A stretch of DNA of 64,000 bases from Methanomassiliicoccales archaeon RumEn M1. Lineage in GTDB: Archaea; Thermoplasmatota; Thermoplasmata; Methanomassiliicoccales; Methanomassiliicoccaceae. The notes beneath the pieces are model-generated. The model was given only the letters and a program-made list of their open reading frames with translations. It did not search any database and had not been told where the DNA came from. The position numbers and the translations under genes are program-made. Within the stretch, counting starts at the first letter, position 1. Each line of letters begins with the position of its first letter. This document shows, in pieces, positions 9,401 through 17,329 of this stretch. The DNA lies in NCBI GenBank assembly GCA_001421185.1, contig LJKK01000092.1, positions 26,537-90,536 on the forward strand, in the 5' to 3' direction.

Positions 9401-10535
9401 CGGCGTCGACAACAATCCCGTGACGGTACTGAACATCAGGAGGGAGCCGATGGAGGAGGGCGAGATCTCCTGCCACGACGTCTCCCTCATCAAGGAGCGC
9501 CTGGAGAGTGGCGACGTGGTCGTCTGCGGCACCGTCAACGACCTCCTCAAGCTGGGCGACGACTTCGACCGTTACCGGTGGCCCCGGGAGACGGCCCGGG
9601 CCGATGGACTGGTGGTGGACGAGGCGTCCATGATGGTCTTCCCCGACTTCCTGGCATTGTCCACCCTGGTGGCCGAGGACGGGGAGATCATGCTGGCCGG
9701 CGACCACATGCAGCTGTCGCCCATCACCGCCCACGACTGGGAGCGCGAGACCAGGGAGCAGGTGGTGAGGATGTACCCGCACGACTCGGCGTACAAGGCC
9801 ATGAGACGGCTGGGCGAGGTCTGCCCCGAGGGTGCGATACGGCAGTCGGCGCTGACCATCACCTATCGCCTGACGCCCGAGCTCACCCACCTCATCTCGT
9901 CGGTGTACCTCAGGGAGGGCGTGAACCTGGTGTCCAGCAAAGGGTCGGTGCGGAAGAACGGGAGCCTAGCGTCGCTGGCGGACATATGGAGCTCGCCAGG
10001 CGTGTACCTGGCGGTGCACGACGAGTCGGCGTCCCGCAAGAGCAATCCCTTCGAGGCCGGCCTGATACGCGACATCATCCTGGCGAGGGGCGTCGACGAT
10101 GCAGAGGTGGTACCGGGGTCGATCTCCATCATCACCCCCCACCGGGCCCAGCGGGGGCTGCTCAAGGGAGCGCTCAGCGACCTGGCGTACCACATCCGGT
10201 TGATCGACACCGTTGAGCGGCTGCAGGGCGGGGAGTGCGAGACCATCATCGTGTCGGCCACCCAGAGCGATGCCTCGGCCATCAGCGGCAACGCCGAGTT
10301 CATCCTCGATCTGAACCGAACGAACGTCATCTTCTCCCGGGCGCAGGCCCGGCTGGTCGTGGTATGCTCCAGGAACCTCCTCGACAGCATGCCGGCCGAC
10401 TTCGACGACTACGCCTCGTCCATGCTGTGGAAGCACCTTCGCTCGGTGTGCGATCGCCCCATGCTCCAACTGCAAGGGTACGAGCACGAGGTCGAGGTGC
10501 GGGTCCCAAGCCGCTTCTGGGAGGGAGAGGGCTGA
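6435..10535 (+). CDS. RecB-type Fe-S nuclease fused to SF1 (Dna2/Upf1-like) helicase
   Basis: A 1366-residue enzyme predicted to cut and unwind nucleic acid. N-terminal PD-(D/E)XK nuclease: GRMDF near 128, ECK near 147, and the QLAAY helix near 161. A C-x2-C-x5-C motif (CDSC...C, about 251-260) plus an upstream cysteine near 79 matches the 4Fe-4S arrangement of Cas4, AddB and Dna2 nucleases. The middle (about 270-880) contains an LRHGGIQDL hairpin motif and a region resembling a degenerate RNase H-like domain of TM0106-type proteins. The C-terminal helicase has Walker A GPPGTGKT near 930, VVDEAS near 1060, AGDHMQLSP near 1087, RLQGGE near 1257 and SRAQARL near 1298. The likely role is DNA end processing in repair or replication. 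The DUF1294 gene follows by two bases. No defence genes are adjacent. Confidence 0.9.
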   Translation: MTDRNGDGPDVNVTDIGDYVDKKCCERDLKLRLIIRRDPTSLDRMFPHRHTIRGTLDPVLATSGRLRERETEAALSKRMRCLNPSKEDEENNIRWSSLLSALRTLEEGEEVFAREVEIGRRIGRYRVAGRMDFVILSWKDGQPVLRIAECKASRKDKTYHRIQLAAYRLMVEEELRETPPVIAGKVREVVLEAAVIRIDKDSRRTQDVLDIPSLPLREEMDDIRRLLAPGGPVETIDATPLDELSFRLEEKCDSCAHDTICLPESERRARLELLGLDPVTVRALRHGGIQDLLALSELDLSSPQASAVRNTPAFGADLDDLVRRARARRSTLPERRKDDYQVMNLGHHGISLLPAHQNDAGFRTIRVYLNVEYDHVEDRLVGLSAHLTDSERTISTVMYGEEPYPRPMEEHEGTLEPMQGVYVLRMREEGWSGVVEDDDRAEGEMVASFFNGLGKAIAAIAGKDEFRPVHFYVWSSKEMTYLIESCSRAGGPLLRSLTELLGCREKCRGDLEQLIYTSMSDEISRSRALGFTSFSLPLAASIRWYGRSFHWCREVDGEPVDLAYAFRRDLFDHRAALYLTEDGEWAPKGRKTPGALRRYMEVHTRFRSGIPVPYWYAMWGILPDKGEWKDQMLRRALVDYRRGGTPSLIRAFLMAKCEALRWLEERFEAKNSRLEKPMVPVYELESMEHHFADRYDLVRACQDFLRLDHHRDKSEWLADLARSPAARVAEGTCIPLRNVRFRKEGRRIDLEADIDLDRFGIGIPSFLSMCGLDTGMMRIVPYEGGIERGPSAYQALYKGVTVNVTELDIPQGIFRGEVIPYSDKGRGSDYILSSMAPQDGLMPFALAGESKSAYVRDRVDRWLDVNRNAPSIRWFEPIEPSVPVRAPPSRERLEAYHQVLRDLRLRHHPLDDVQVQACLEGLSSTVQLMLGPPGTGKTNTASAAVMLRLAARPGHKLFLLSATTHTAVDELCGRLREAVPEFRKAADAAGVDNNPVTVLNIRREPMEEGEISCHDVSLIKERLESGDVVVCGTVNDLLKLGDDFDRYRWPRETARADGLVVDEASMMVFPDFLALSTLVAEDGEIMLAGDHMQLSPITAHDWERETREQVVRMYPHDSAYKAMRRLGEVCPEGAIRQSALTITYRLTPELTHLISSVYLREGVNLVSSKGSVRKNGSLASLADIWSSPGVYLAVHDESASRKSNPFEAGLIRDIILARGVDDAEVVPGSISIITPHRAQRGLLKGALSDLAYHIRLIDTVERLQGGECETIIVSATQSDASAISGNAEFILDLNRTNVIFSRAQARLVVVCSRNLLDSMPADFDDYASSMLWKHLRSVCDRPMLQLQGYEHEVEVRVPSRFWEGEG

Positions 10536-10537
10536 GC

Positions 10538-10789
10538 GTGCATCCCTGGGCGGCGTATGCGGCCGTCAACGCCATCGTGTTCCTGATGTACGGCGTCGAC
10601 AAGCTCCGCTCCCAGCGGAGGAGGATGAGAACGAGGGAGCGCACGATGCTGACCGCCGCGGCCGTCGGTCCGTTCGGAGCGCTGGCCGCCATGAGGCTCT
10701 TCCGTCACAAGACCCGCAAGACCAAGTTCCTGGCGGTGCCGTTGTTCGTTGCGCTGCACATCGTCATCATCGTCCTGCTGCTCCTCTAG
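10538..10789 (+). CDS. DUF1294 small membrane protein
   Basis: An 83-residue protein from a GTG two bases after the helicase stop. It has the DUF1294 signature: an N-terminal membrane helix ending MYGVDK, a basic RRRMRTRERT stretch, a glycine/alanine second helix, the strongly conserved RLFRHKTRKTKF motif, and a C-terminal hydrophobic helix. Function is unknown. The longer frame from 10235 overlaps the helicase and is rejected. Co-transcription with the helicase is implied by spacing but need not mean shared function. Confidence 0.85.
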   Translation: MHPWAAYAAVNAIVFLMYGVDKLRSQRRRMRTRERTMLTAAAVGPFGALAAMRLFRHKTRKTKFLAVPLFVALHIVIIVLLLL

Positions 10790-10826
10790 GACAGATTGAT
10801 GTACCTCCCGCTGCCAACCTGGGTGC

Positions 10827-11318
10827 ATGAGCTCCAAGATCAAGGTGGGAGACCGCGCTCCCACGTTCCGCCTTCCCGACCAGGGGGGCAACGTGGTGGA
10901 CCTGGCCGAACGCATCGAGAGGGGGCCGGTGGTGCTGTACTTCTATCCCAAGGACTTCACCACCGGCTGCACCATGGAGGCCCACGAGTTCCGTGAGATG
11001 TACGAGGAGTTCCAGCGTCGCGGCGCCGACGTCATCGGCGTGTCGAGCGACGACGTGGACACGCACCGCCGCTTCGCCGACGAGCATGAGCTGCCGTTCA
11101 CCCTGCTGAGCGATGCCGACGACCAGGCGCGAGAGATGTACGGGGCGTGGAGCGCCCTGGGCACGCCCGACCGGGTCACGTACCTGATCGACCAGCAAGG
11201 CGTCGTGCGCATGGTCTTCTCCTCGCAGATGCAGCCGCGGAAGCACGCGCCGGAGGCGATGCGGGCGCTGGAGGAGGTCTTGGCGGAGAGGACGGTGACG
11301 TCAGCGAAATCATCTTGA
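10827..11318 (+). CDS. bcp: Peroxiredoxin, Bcp/PrxQ family
   Basis: A 163-residue thiol peroxidase that reduces hydroperoxides. The thioredoxin fold is recognisable from APTFRLPDQGG, VLYFYPKDFTTGC and VSSDDVDTHRRF. The peroxidatic cysteine is in TTGCTMEA. The resolving cysteine found five residues later in many PrxQ proteins is histidine here (GCTMEAHEF), so this is a 1-Cys type or uses another reductant thiol. Catalytic threonine and a C-terminal arginine segment are present. Together with rubrerythrin (41.2 kb) and MsrB (58.1 kb) it forms part of the oxidative stress equipment expected of an anaerobe. Confidence 0.92.
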   Translation: MSSKIKVGDRAPTFRLPDQGGNVVDLAERIERGPVVLYFYPKDFTTGCTMEAHEFREMYEEFQRRGADVIGVSSDDVDTHRRFADEHELPFTLLSDADDQAREMYGAWSALGTPDRVTYLIDQQGVVRMVFSSQMQPRKHAPEAMRALEEVLAERTVTSAKSS

Positions 11319-11354
11319 ACTACCGGGCGACGTAGTGACATACGGTGGACGGAC

Positions 11355-11900
11355 ATGGAGAACTACAATCTGTTGGTGACGTACCATCCCAACCGGGCAG
11401 GCCTGGCGGAGCGAGAGATCCGACAGCGGGTCGAGGACGCAGGCGGAGACGTTGACGAGCTGGTCAGCTCGTGCATCAATGGCGTGATGTGCGTCAGGGT
11501 GTCAGATGACGCCAAGCGGATCGTTTCCAATATCCGCGACGAGTTCCGCGAGGACCCCGGCGTGCTGACCCATACCTACCATTGGATACCGGTGGACCGG
11601 TGGGTCCGGGCCACGGTGGAGGACATGACCGAAGCCGCCCGGGAGCTGGCCGAAGGCATCGACGAGAACGAGCGGTGGATGATGCACATGCACAAGCGCC
11701 GCCACGACATGTCGTCCGAGGAGCTGGTGCTCGCTCTTACGGAGCCCATCAGCAAGGGCAAGGTGGACCTGACGAGGCCGGACAAGATCATCGCCGTGGA
11801 GGTGCTGGGCGGCATGGCCGGCATGTCCCTGGTGACCAGGGAGGAGATCATCGACGCCAATCGACTGAGGCAGCAGGTGGGCGTACAGATGATCTACTGA
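11355..11900 (+). CDS. THUMP-domain protein (TAN1-like)
   Basis: A 181-residue protein consisting essentially of a THUMP RNA-binding domain. It starts MENYNLLVTYHP, the usual opening for archaeal TAN1-like proteins, and carries the strand-helix segments SSCINGVMCVRV and EPISKGKVDLTRPDKIIAVEV typical of THUMP folds. In eukaryotes TAN1 assists acetylation of cytidine in tRNA; an archaeal role as a tRNA-binding modification adaptor is inference. The gene overlaps the convergent pepF stop by seven bases. Confidence 0.8.
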   Translation: MENYNLLVTYHPNRAGLAEREIRQRVEDAGGDVDELVSSCINGVMCVRVSDDAKRIVSNIRDEFREDPGVLTHTYHWIPVDRWVRATVEDMTEAARELAEGIDENERWMMHMHKRRHDMSSEELVLALTEPISKGKVDLTRPDKIIAVEVLGGMAGMSLVTREEIIDANRLRQQVGVQMIY

Positions 11901-13678
11901 TCCTCCAGGGTGGACTCCAGCTCCCGCATGAAGGCCCGGGCCTGCTCCATTCCCTTGGACCAGAAGCTCGGGCTCTCGATGTCCATTCCCAGCCCGGCGG
12001 CCAGCTCGGCGGCCGAGCGGCTGGAGCCGGCCGAGAGCAGCTCCTTGAACGCCGGCACGAACTCCGCCCCCTGCTCCTTGTACATGCGATACAGGGAGAA
12101 GACGAACAGCTGGGCGAAGGTGTAGGGATAGTTGTAGAACCTGGTACCGGCGAAATAATGATGGGGGAACCGCGCCCAGTCCCATTCGGAATCGTCCAGC
12201 CATTGCACGGCGTCGCCGTACACGCGGTCCTGGGCGGTCCGCCACAGCTCGGAGATCCTCTTGCCATCCAGCTCCACGCCCTCCTCATGCTGCTCGTACA
12301 GGCTGGACTCGAACAGGAAGCGGAAGCCTTCCTGGAACACCGACAGCGTGAAGCCGTCCAGTATCTTCACCAGGATGTCCTGCCGCTCCTCCCGGGATGA
12401 CGCGCTCCCTTTCAGCCGGTCGGCCAGCAGCAGCTCCCCCATCAGGCTTCCGCACTCCGCCACGCAGAGCGAGACGTGGCAGTTGCTGTAGTTCTGCGCC
12501 CTGGTGTACATGTAGGCGTGCACGGCGTGGCCCATCTCGTGGGCCAGGGTGTTCACGTCGTTCAGCCGGCCATTGTAGGACTGCAGTATGAACGCGGAGC
12601 GTCCCGCCACCCAGGTGGAGCAGAAGGCGCCGGTCCTCTTGCCCCTGCGCACCTGTGCGTCGATGCGGCCCCGCTCGAACATGTCGCCCGCCCATTCGCC
12701 CAGCTCCCGGTCGAAGTCGCGGAAGGTCGACAGCACCAGGTCCCTCGCCTCCTGCCAGGAATATCGTCGGTCGGGAGTGCTGGGAAGGGGAGCCCGAAGG
12801 TCCCAGCTGCCCAGGCGGTCCAGGCCCAGCAGCCGCGCCTTGAGGCCGAAGTAGCGCTGGCACAGATCGACGTTGCCCTGCACGACCTCCATGAGGGCGT
12901 CGACCGCCCCAGCGCTGACGTCGTTGGCCAGCAAGGTCGGCTCCAGCGGCGAGTCATAGCCGCGCAGCTTGAACATGGCCGCGTGATCGGCCACGATGGT
13001 GCGGAGGATGTCCGACCATAGCAGCTCGTCCCGCTTGAGGGTCGAGCCGATCGACTCGTACACGGCCCGCCTCGTTCCCCGATCGGGGTCGTGCATGTAG
13101 GCGTAGACCTCCCCGATGCCCAGGGACCTCCTCTGCCCGGCGATCTCCACCTCGAAGGTGCGCGTGCTGAGCCACTTGCTCTGCAGCCTGGACATCATCT
13201 GGATGCCGTTCTGGTCCTTGGTCATGATGACCTTTTCCTCGGCCTCCGACAGCAGGTGCGGCGCCGCCCGGGCGCGCCTCTCCAGATAGTGGCGGTACTC
13301 GGCCAATGCCGGATCGTCGATGAGCTCCGGGCGGGCCATCAGGAGCTGCCCCAGCTCGATGCCCACCGCCGCCATGGCCTTGCTGGCCTCGGTGCCGGCC
13401 CTCGTGTACGCGCTGTTGAGCTCGTTGGCCACCGGATCGGTCATGTCGGCCGCGAACAGCAGCGAGCAGTACTCCTCCACGCCCTCGTGGCGGAGCGCCA
13501 GCTCATCCTTTCGCTCCAGCATCTCCCTCAGCCCGACGGCGTCGAGGTCGGCGATCCGACCGCGGTAGGCGTCGGCGAACTTGCGAGAGGCGTCCACCAT
13601 GGCCTCGAGCTCTGCTTTCAGGCCTTGAGGGTCGGTCGATGCTACCAGCTCAGACAGGTTCCATTGGGGGGCGGACAT
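11894..13678 (-). CDS. pepF: Oligoendopeptidase F (M3 family)
   Basis: A 594-residue cytosolic zinc metallopeptidase that degrades short peptides. The catalytic zinc site is in LAHEMGHAVHAY (HExxH), and a downstream glutamate in the VAECGSLMGE segment supplies the third ligand. Length and architecture match M3B oligopeptidases. The ATG follows a GGAG site, and an A/T-rich element near 13710-13718 may give it its own promoter. It is also only 34 bases downstream of the last ECF transporter gene on the same strand, so read-through from that operon is possible. Confidence 0.93.
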   Translation of the reverse strand: MSAPQWNLSELVASTDPQGLKAELEAMVDASRKFADAYRGRIADLDAVGLREMLERKDELALRHEGVEEYCSLLFAADMTDPVANELNSAYTRAGTEASKAMAAVGIELGQLLMARPELIDDPALAEYRHYLERRARAAPHLLSEAEEKVIMTKDQNGIQMMSRLQSKWLSTRTFEVEIAGQRRSLGIGEVYAYMHDPDRGTRRAVYESIGSTLKRDELLWSDILRTIVADHAAMFKLRGYDSPLEPTLLANDVSAGAVDALMEVVQGNVDLCQRYFGLKARLLGLDRLGSWDLRAPLPSTPDRRYSWQEARDLVLSTFRDFDRELGEWAGDMFERGRIDAQVRRGKRTGAFCSTWVAGRSAFILQSYNGRLNDVNTLAHEMGHAVHAYMYTRAQNYSNCHVSLCVAECGSLMGELLLADRLKGSASSREERQDILVKILDGFTLSVFQEGFRFLFESSLYEQHEEGVELDGKRISELWRTAQDRVYGDAVQWLDDSEWDWARFPHHYFAGTRFYNYPYTFAQLFVFSLYRMYKEQGAEFVPAFKELLSAGSSRSAAELAAGLGMDIESPSFWSKGMEQARAFMRELESTLEDQ

Positions 13679-13712
13679 GATTGAACTCCTGCCCTACACC
13701 ATGCCGGGCGAC

Positions 13713-14474
13713 TTATTTGGTTCTATTTCCGGTCGTCATGGCGCCGGCGAGGCCGGCACGATGGCCGTCCTCTGGGCGGTACGACACGTGCGTCCGGCGC
13801 CTGAACCTCTTGAACAGCGTGAGCACCGGGCGGCCCAGCACGGCGGCGAAGATGACGTTGCCCACGACGTGCAGTATGCCATACGGTATGCCGGCCACCA
13901 TCGTCGGCAGGAAGAGGTCCGGAACGGCCCGGTAGAACGTCAGCCAGCTGCTGAAGTCCATGAGGAGGTTGTACGCCAGTCCAAGGATGACGCCGAGGAA
14001 TATCACGTGGGTGACTGTGACCTCGTCCTTGAGCCGCTTCCCGACCAGGGCCGAGATGATGCCCACCATGCCCCAAGCCACCATCATCCATGGCGTCCAC
14101 GGGCCGTGCCCGAAGAAGAAGTTGGACACTGCCGCGGTGGTGACCCCGGCCATGGCCCCGGCCAGGGAGCCGAAGATCAGGCCGGTGCAAATGATCAGGA
14201 AGGTGCACGGCTGTATGTTGGGCAGCGCGACGAAGGGGATCCGGGAGGCCGCGATTATGGCGCCCAGGATGCCGATCAGCGCCACCTCCTTGGAGCTTAT
14301 CTCCGACTCCTCGAACCGGGCGAGGATGATCCCCACGACGAAGAGCAGCAGGATGAACGACAGGAAGGCCGCGTACGAGCTGAGCAGATGCTGCTGGAAC
14401 ATTGCCAGGTACAGCATCGCGCTGGCCATCACCAGCGTGGCCAGGACCATCAGGGTGCTAAGTTTCAGGCGCAT
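13713..14474 (-). CDS. ECF transporter substrate-binding (S) component
   Basis: A 253-residue integral membrane protein with about six hydrophobic segments and a basic C-terminal tail. The central segment (ARIP-like RIPFVALPNIQPCT, GSLAGAMAGVTTAAVSNFFFG, GPWTPWMMVAWG) is characteristic of vitamin-type S components related to those for cobalamin and other cofactors. It is the last gene of a unit encoding EcfT, a double ATPase and two surface DUF4430 proteins, so it is the membrane specificity subunit of that importer. A corrinoid substrate is inferred from the DUF4430 partners. Its ATG lies two bases from the ATPase stop. Confidence 0.85.
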   Translation of the reverse strand: MRLKLSTLMVLATLVMASAMLYLAMFQQHLLSSYAAFLSFILLLFVVGIILARFEESEISSKEVALIGILGAIIAASRIPFVALPNIQPCTFLIICTGLIFGSLAGAMAGVTTAAVSNFFFGHGPWTPWMMVAWGMVGIISALVGKRLKDEVTVTHVIFLGVILGLAYNLLMDFSSWLTFYRAVPDLFLPTMVAGIPYGILHVVGNVIFAAVLGRPVLTLFKRFRRRTHVSYRPEDGHRAGLAGAMTTGNRTK

Positions 14475-14475
14475 G

Positions 14476-15932
14476 TCAGGCCTCCGTTCCGCAGACCTTG
14501 ACCAATTCCATCACCTTGGTCAGCGGCACCTCGGTCAGGGCGCCGCCATCGAGCGACAGGACGCGGGTGGCGTGCTCGGCCACGAAGCGGTAGTCGTGCG
14601 TCACCATCACCGTGGTCATTCCCTGCTCGCGCAACGTGGCCAGGATGGACGCCAGCCTCGCCTTGTTCCAGTGATCGAGGCCCCTGGTGGGCTCGTCCAG
14701 CACCAGGATCCTGGGGCGCCCGACCAGTATGGACGCCAGGGCTGCCCGTTCGCGCTCGCCGCAGCTGAGGTCCCTGGGGAATGAACGCCGATACCGCTCC
14801 AGATCTAGCATCCTCAGCGTCCAATCGATGCGTTCGGCCCATTCGGCCTCGGGCACCTTTAGGTTCCGGAGGGTGAACTGGAGCTCCATCTCCAGTGTGT
14901 CCTCGAAGAGGTAGTTGTTGGGGTTCTGCCCCAGATACCCGATGTCGCGCGCCAGGCTGGCCGTTGTCGCTTCAGAGATGTTCCTGCCCAACACCGCCAC
15001 GGTGCCCTCGGCCGGACGCAGCAGGCCGTTCAGTTGCTTGAGGAGGGTGCTCTTGCCCGAGCCGTTGTGGCCGATGATAGCCACCACCTCCCGGTCCCTG
15101 ACGTTGAGGTTTAGTCCCCTTAACACCGCATCTCGCTCGTAGGCGAAGGTTAGCCCCCGGGCGGATAGGACGACGTCACCGAGACCGTTGCCCTGGACAC
15201 CACGGTGGAAGTCGGCCACCAGGCGGTTCTTCCTCATGAGCGGCATGACCTCGTCGGGCGTGCCGTCGGCGATCACGCGGCCCGATTCCATGAACAGGAC
15301 GCGGTCGGCATAGGACAGGCACCTCTCCAGGCGGTGCTCCACTAGGATGATGCCGATGCCCTGGTCACTGTTGAGCCTGTGAAGGAAGTCCAGGTACATG
15401 CTGGCCGACTCGTCGTCCAGCTGCGACGTGGGCTCGTCCAGGACTATGTACCGGGGCCTCATGGCTAGCACCGAGGCCAGGGCCACCTTCTGCTTCTCCC
15501 CGCCCGACAACTGGGGGATGAACCGCTCCAGGAAGGGGTCGAGGCCAAAGTACTCGGAGTATTCGGTGATACGACCCTGGATCTCCTCCCGGGGCAGCGC
15601 CAGGTTCTCCAGGCCGAAGGCCATCTCGTTCTCTACGTTGGTCATGACCAGCTGGTTCTCGGGGTCCTGGAAGACCATCCCTACGATGCTGGCCATCTTG
15701 GCCGGCGGCGTTCTCCGGGTATCGAGGCCGTCCACCGTCACCCGCCCTCCGACCTCCCCGCCATAGAAGTGGGGGATGAGGCCGTTGAACGAGCGTATGA
15801 GCGTGGACTTGCCGGAACCGGATGCGCCGACGATGAGGAGGAACTCGTTCTCTCTCACCTCAAGGCTCACGTCGTCAAGGACGGGGCGTCCTTACCGGAG
15901 TAGGTGAACGAGAATCGCTCCATGCTGATCAT
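14476..15932 (-). CDS. ECF transporter fused ATPase EcfA1-EcfA2 (frameshifted near start)
   Basis: Energizing subunit of the ECF importer with two ABC domains in one chain. Domain 1: GASGSGKST, LSGGEKQK, VLDEPTSQLD. Domain 2: GHNGSGKST, LSCGERER (Cys replaces the second Gly of the signature) and VLDEPTRGLD. The uninterrupted frame begins at 15870 and lacks the first beta strand. The proper N-terminus is present in another frame: ATG at 15932 overlaps the ecfT stop (ATGA) and reads MISMERFSFTYSGKDAP. One missing base at about 15883-15889 joins it to LDDVSLEVREN. This is probably a sequence error, because everything downstream is intact. The repaired product is about 486 residues. Confidence 0.9.
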
Positions 15933-16804
15933 TGGCGGCCCCCCAGCAGTATGGGCGTGAAGAACAGTATCTCGACCGCCGCCACCGTCGCTCCCGCGGC
16001 CGTGATGACCAGAGGCTCGCCGGCCAGATAGTTGACGTTACCGTATCCCATGATGAACATGGCGACGCCGAAGGGGATGGCCAGCAGGAAGGATATCATC
16101 ATCAGCCGGTCCGCGGTCCGCAGGGCAGGGTCCTTGTACCGAGAGCGTTTTCCGGCGCCGAAGCCGCGGGCCTCCATGGCCTCGGCGATGTCCATGGACC
16201 GCTCCATGGAGTTCATGAGCAGGGGCATCATGACCGGCGCCCTCGCTCTGGCCCTCCGCACGAAGCTGCCGTCGTCGAACTCCACCCCCCTCGCCTTCAT
16301 GGCGTCCGATATGGCGGCCGAGTCGGCGGCGATGGTCGGGTACATCCTGGTAGCGATGGAGACGCCAGTCATGGACTTGAAGCCCAGTCTCGATAGGATG
16401 CGGAGTAGATCATCCGGATGCACCGTGAACGTGAGGACGGCGAACGCCACCACTGACAGGACGAGCCTCAGGGACATGCTGATGGAGAAGAGGACCGGAC
16501 CCTCGGTGATCTTGACGATGCCCAGATCGAGCAGTACGGGACCGACCGAGGGCGTGAAGATGATGCTGAACAGGAAGAGGAACGCCACCACGTAGATGGT
16601 GTACTTCAGCAGGCCCAGTGTCTCGCGCGCCACTCGCCCTCTGGCCACCACCGTCAATGCCAGTACGAGCATGGCCGAGAGATACAGTATGTCCGATATC
16701 AGGATGGAGAGGAGGAAGAATGCCAGTACGAACACCATCTTGGGCCTGGCGTCCAGCCGGTGGAGGGGCGTGTCCTTGTCCTGATATGGGAACAGCATGG
16801 GCAT
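15929..16804 (-). CDS. ECF transporter transmembrane subunit EcfT
   Basis: About 291 residues, the scaffold that couples the ATPases to the S component. It has four to five hydrophobic segments and the two cytoplasmic coupling motifs of EcfT, Ala-X-X-Ala-Arg-Gly type: AMKARG and AMEARG. The frame can also start at a TTG three bases upstream (16807). It overlaps the ATPase start by an ATGA junction and follows the DUF4430 gene by about 16 bases, so all five genes look like one transcript. Confidence 0.92.
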   Translation of the reverse strand: MPMLFPYQDKDTPLHRLDARPKMVFVLAFFLLSILISDILYLSAMLVLALTVVARGRVARETLGLLKYTIYVVAFLFLFSIIFTPSVGPVLLDLGIVKITEGPVLFSISMSLRLVLSVVAFAVLTFTVHPDDLLRILSRLGFKSMTGVSIATRMYPTIAADSAAISDAMKARGVEFDDGSFVRRARARAPVMMPLLMNSMERSMDIAEAMEARGFGAGKRSRYKDPALRTADRLMMISFLLAIPFGVAMFIMGYGNVNYLAGEPLVITAAGATVAAVEILFFTPILLGGRQ

Positions 16805-16820
16805 CAACTACTCGAGCCGG

Positions 16821-17327
16821 TCATAGATCGTACTGATTGGGCATGTACTTCCAGACGACCTCAGAGCCTTCCGTTAAGGGGTACTTGTTGCAGGCGCGAT
16901 TGGCATACTGCTCATCGACCAGGAACTGCCAGGCCCTCTCGCCGTTGCTGATGTCAGGATCATTGTTCTCGATCCCGTCGATGGCCGTAACGAGGAGACC
17001 CTGGACCTGGCTGTCCACCTCCACCGTGAAGCCGGCGATGGACGCGGCGGCCGTGAGCATGTCATAGCTGCTGGTCATGTTGGTCAGCCCCTTGAACACC
17101 CAGGTGGTATTGCCGCCGTTGGCCGTCGTGGTGTACGTCCACTTCCCGCCGTCGTTGGTCCATACGGTCAGGTTGCCACGGTGGATGGTGGCAGGGGCGT
17201 CGTACAGCTCGATCGTCATGTCGCCGCTGACCGGTTCGGATGCGTTCCCCTGCAGGTAGACCACAAGGAGAAGCCCCATGACGATGACCAGGACGGCGGT
17301 CGTCAAGATGGTGGTGCTTTTCCTCAT
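16821..17327 (-). CDS. Membrane-anchored DUF4430 (transcobalamin-like) protein
   Basis: 168 residues starting MRKSTTILTT, with an N-terminal hydrophobic anchor (about 6-28) and one extracellular DUF4430 domain. The domain shows the YDMLTAAASIAGFTVEV helix-strand unit, IDGIENND, AWQFLVDEQYANRAC and the closing GSEVVWKYMP. DUF4430 resembles the C-terminal ligand-binding domain of transcobalamin and intrinsic factor. Adjacent to an ECF importer, it is best read as a surface receptor feeding the transporter. The upstream frame extension to 17408 overlaps the previous gene and is rejected; the ATG at 17327 lies two bases after its stop. Confidence 0.85.
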   Translation of the reverse strand: MRKSTTILTTAVLVIVMGLLLVVYLQGNASEPVSGDMTIELYDAPATIHRGNLTVWTNDGGKWTYTTTANGGNTTWVFKGLTNMTSSYDMLTAAASIAGFTVEVDSQVQGLLVTAIDGIENNDPDISNGERAWQFLVDEQYANRACNKYPLTEGSEVVWKYMPNQYDL

Positions 17328-17329
17328 GT

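Noticed and set aside
8727..9890. 387-codon frame antisense to the helicase
   Set aside because: Shadow frame; the plus strand has continuous helicase motifs.
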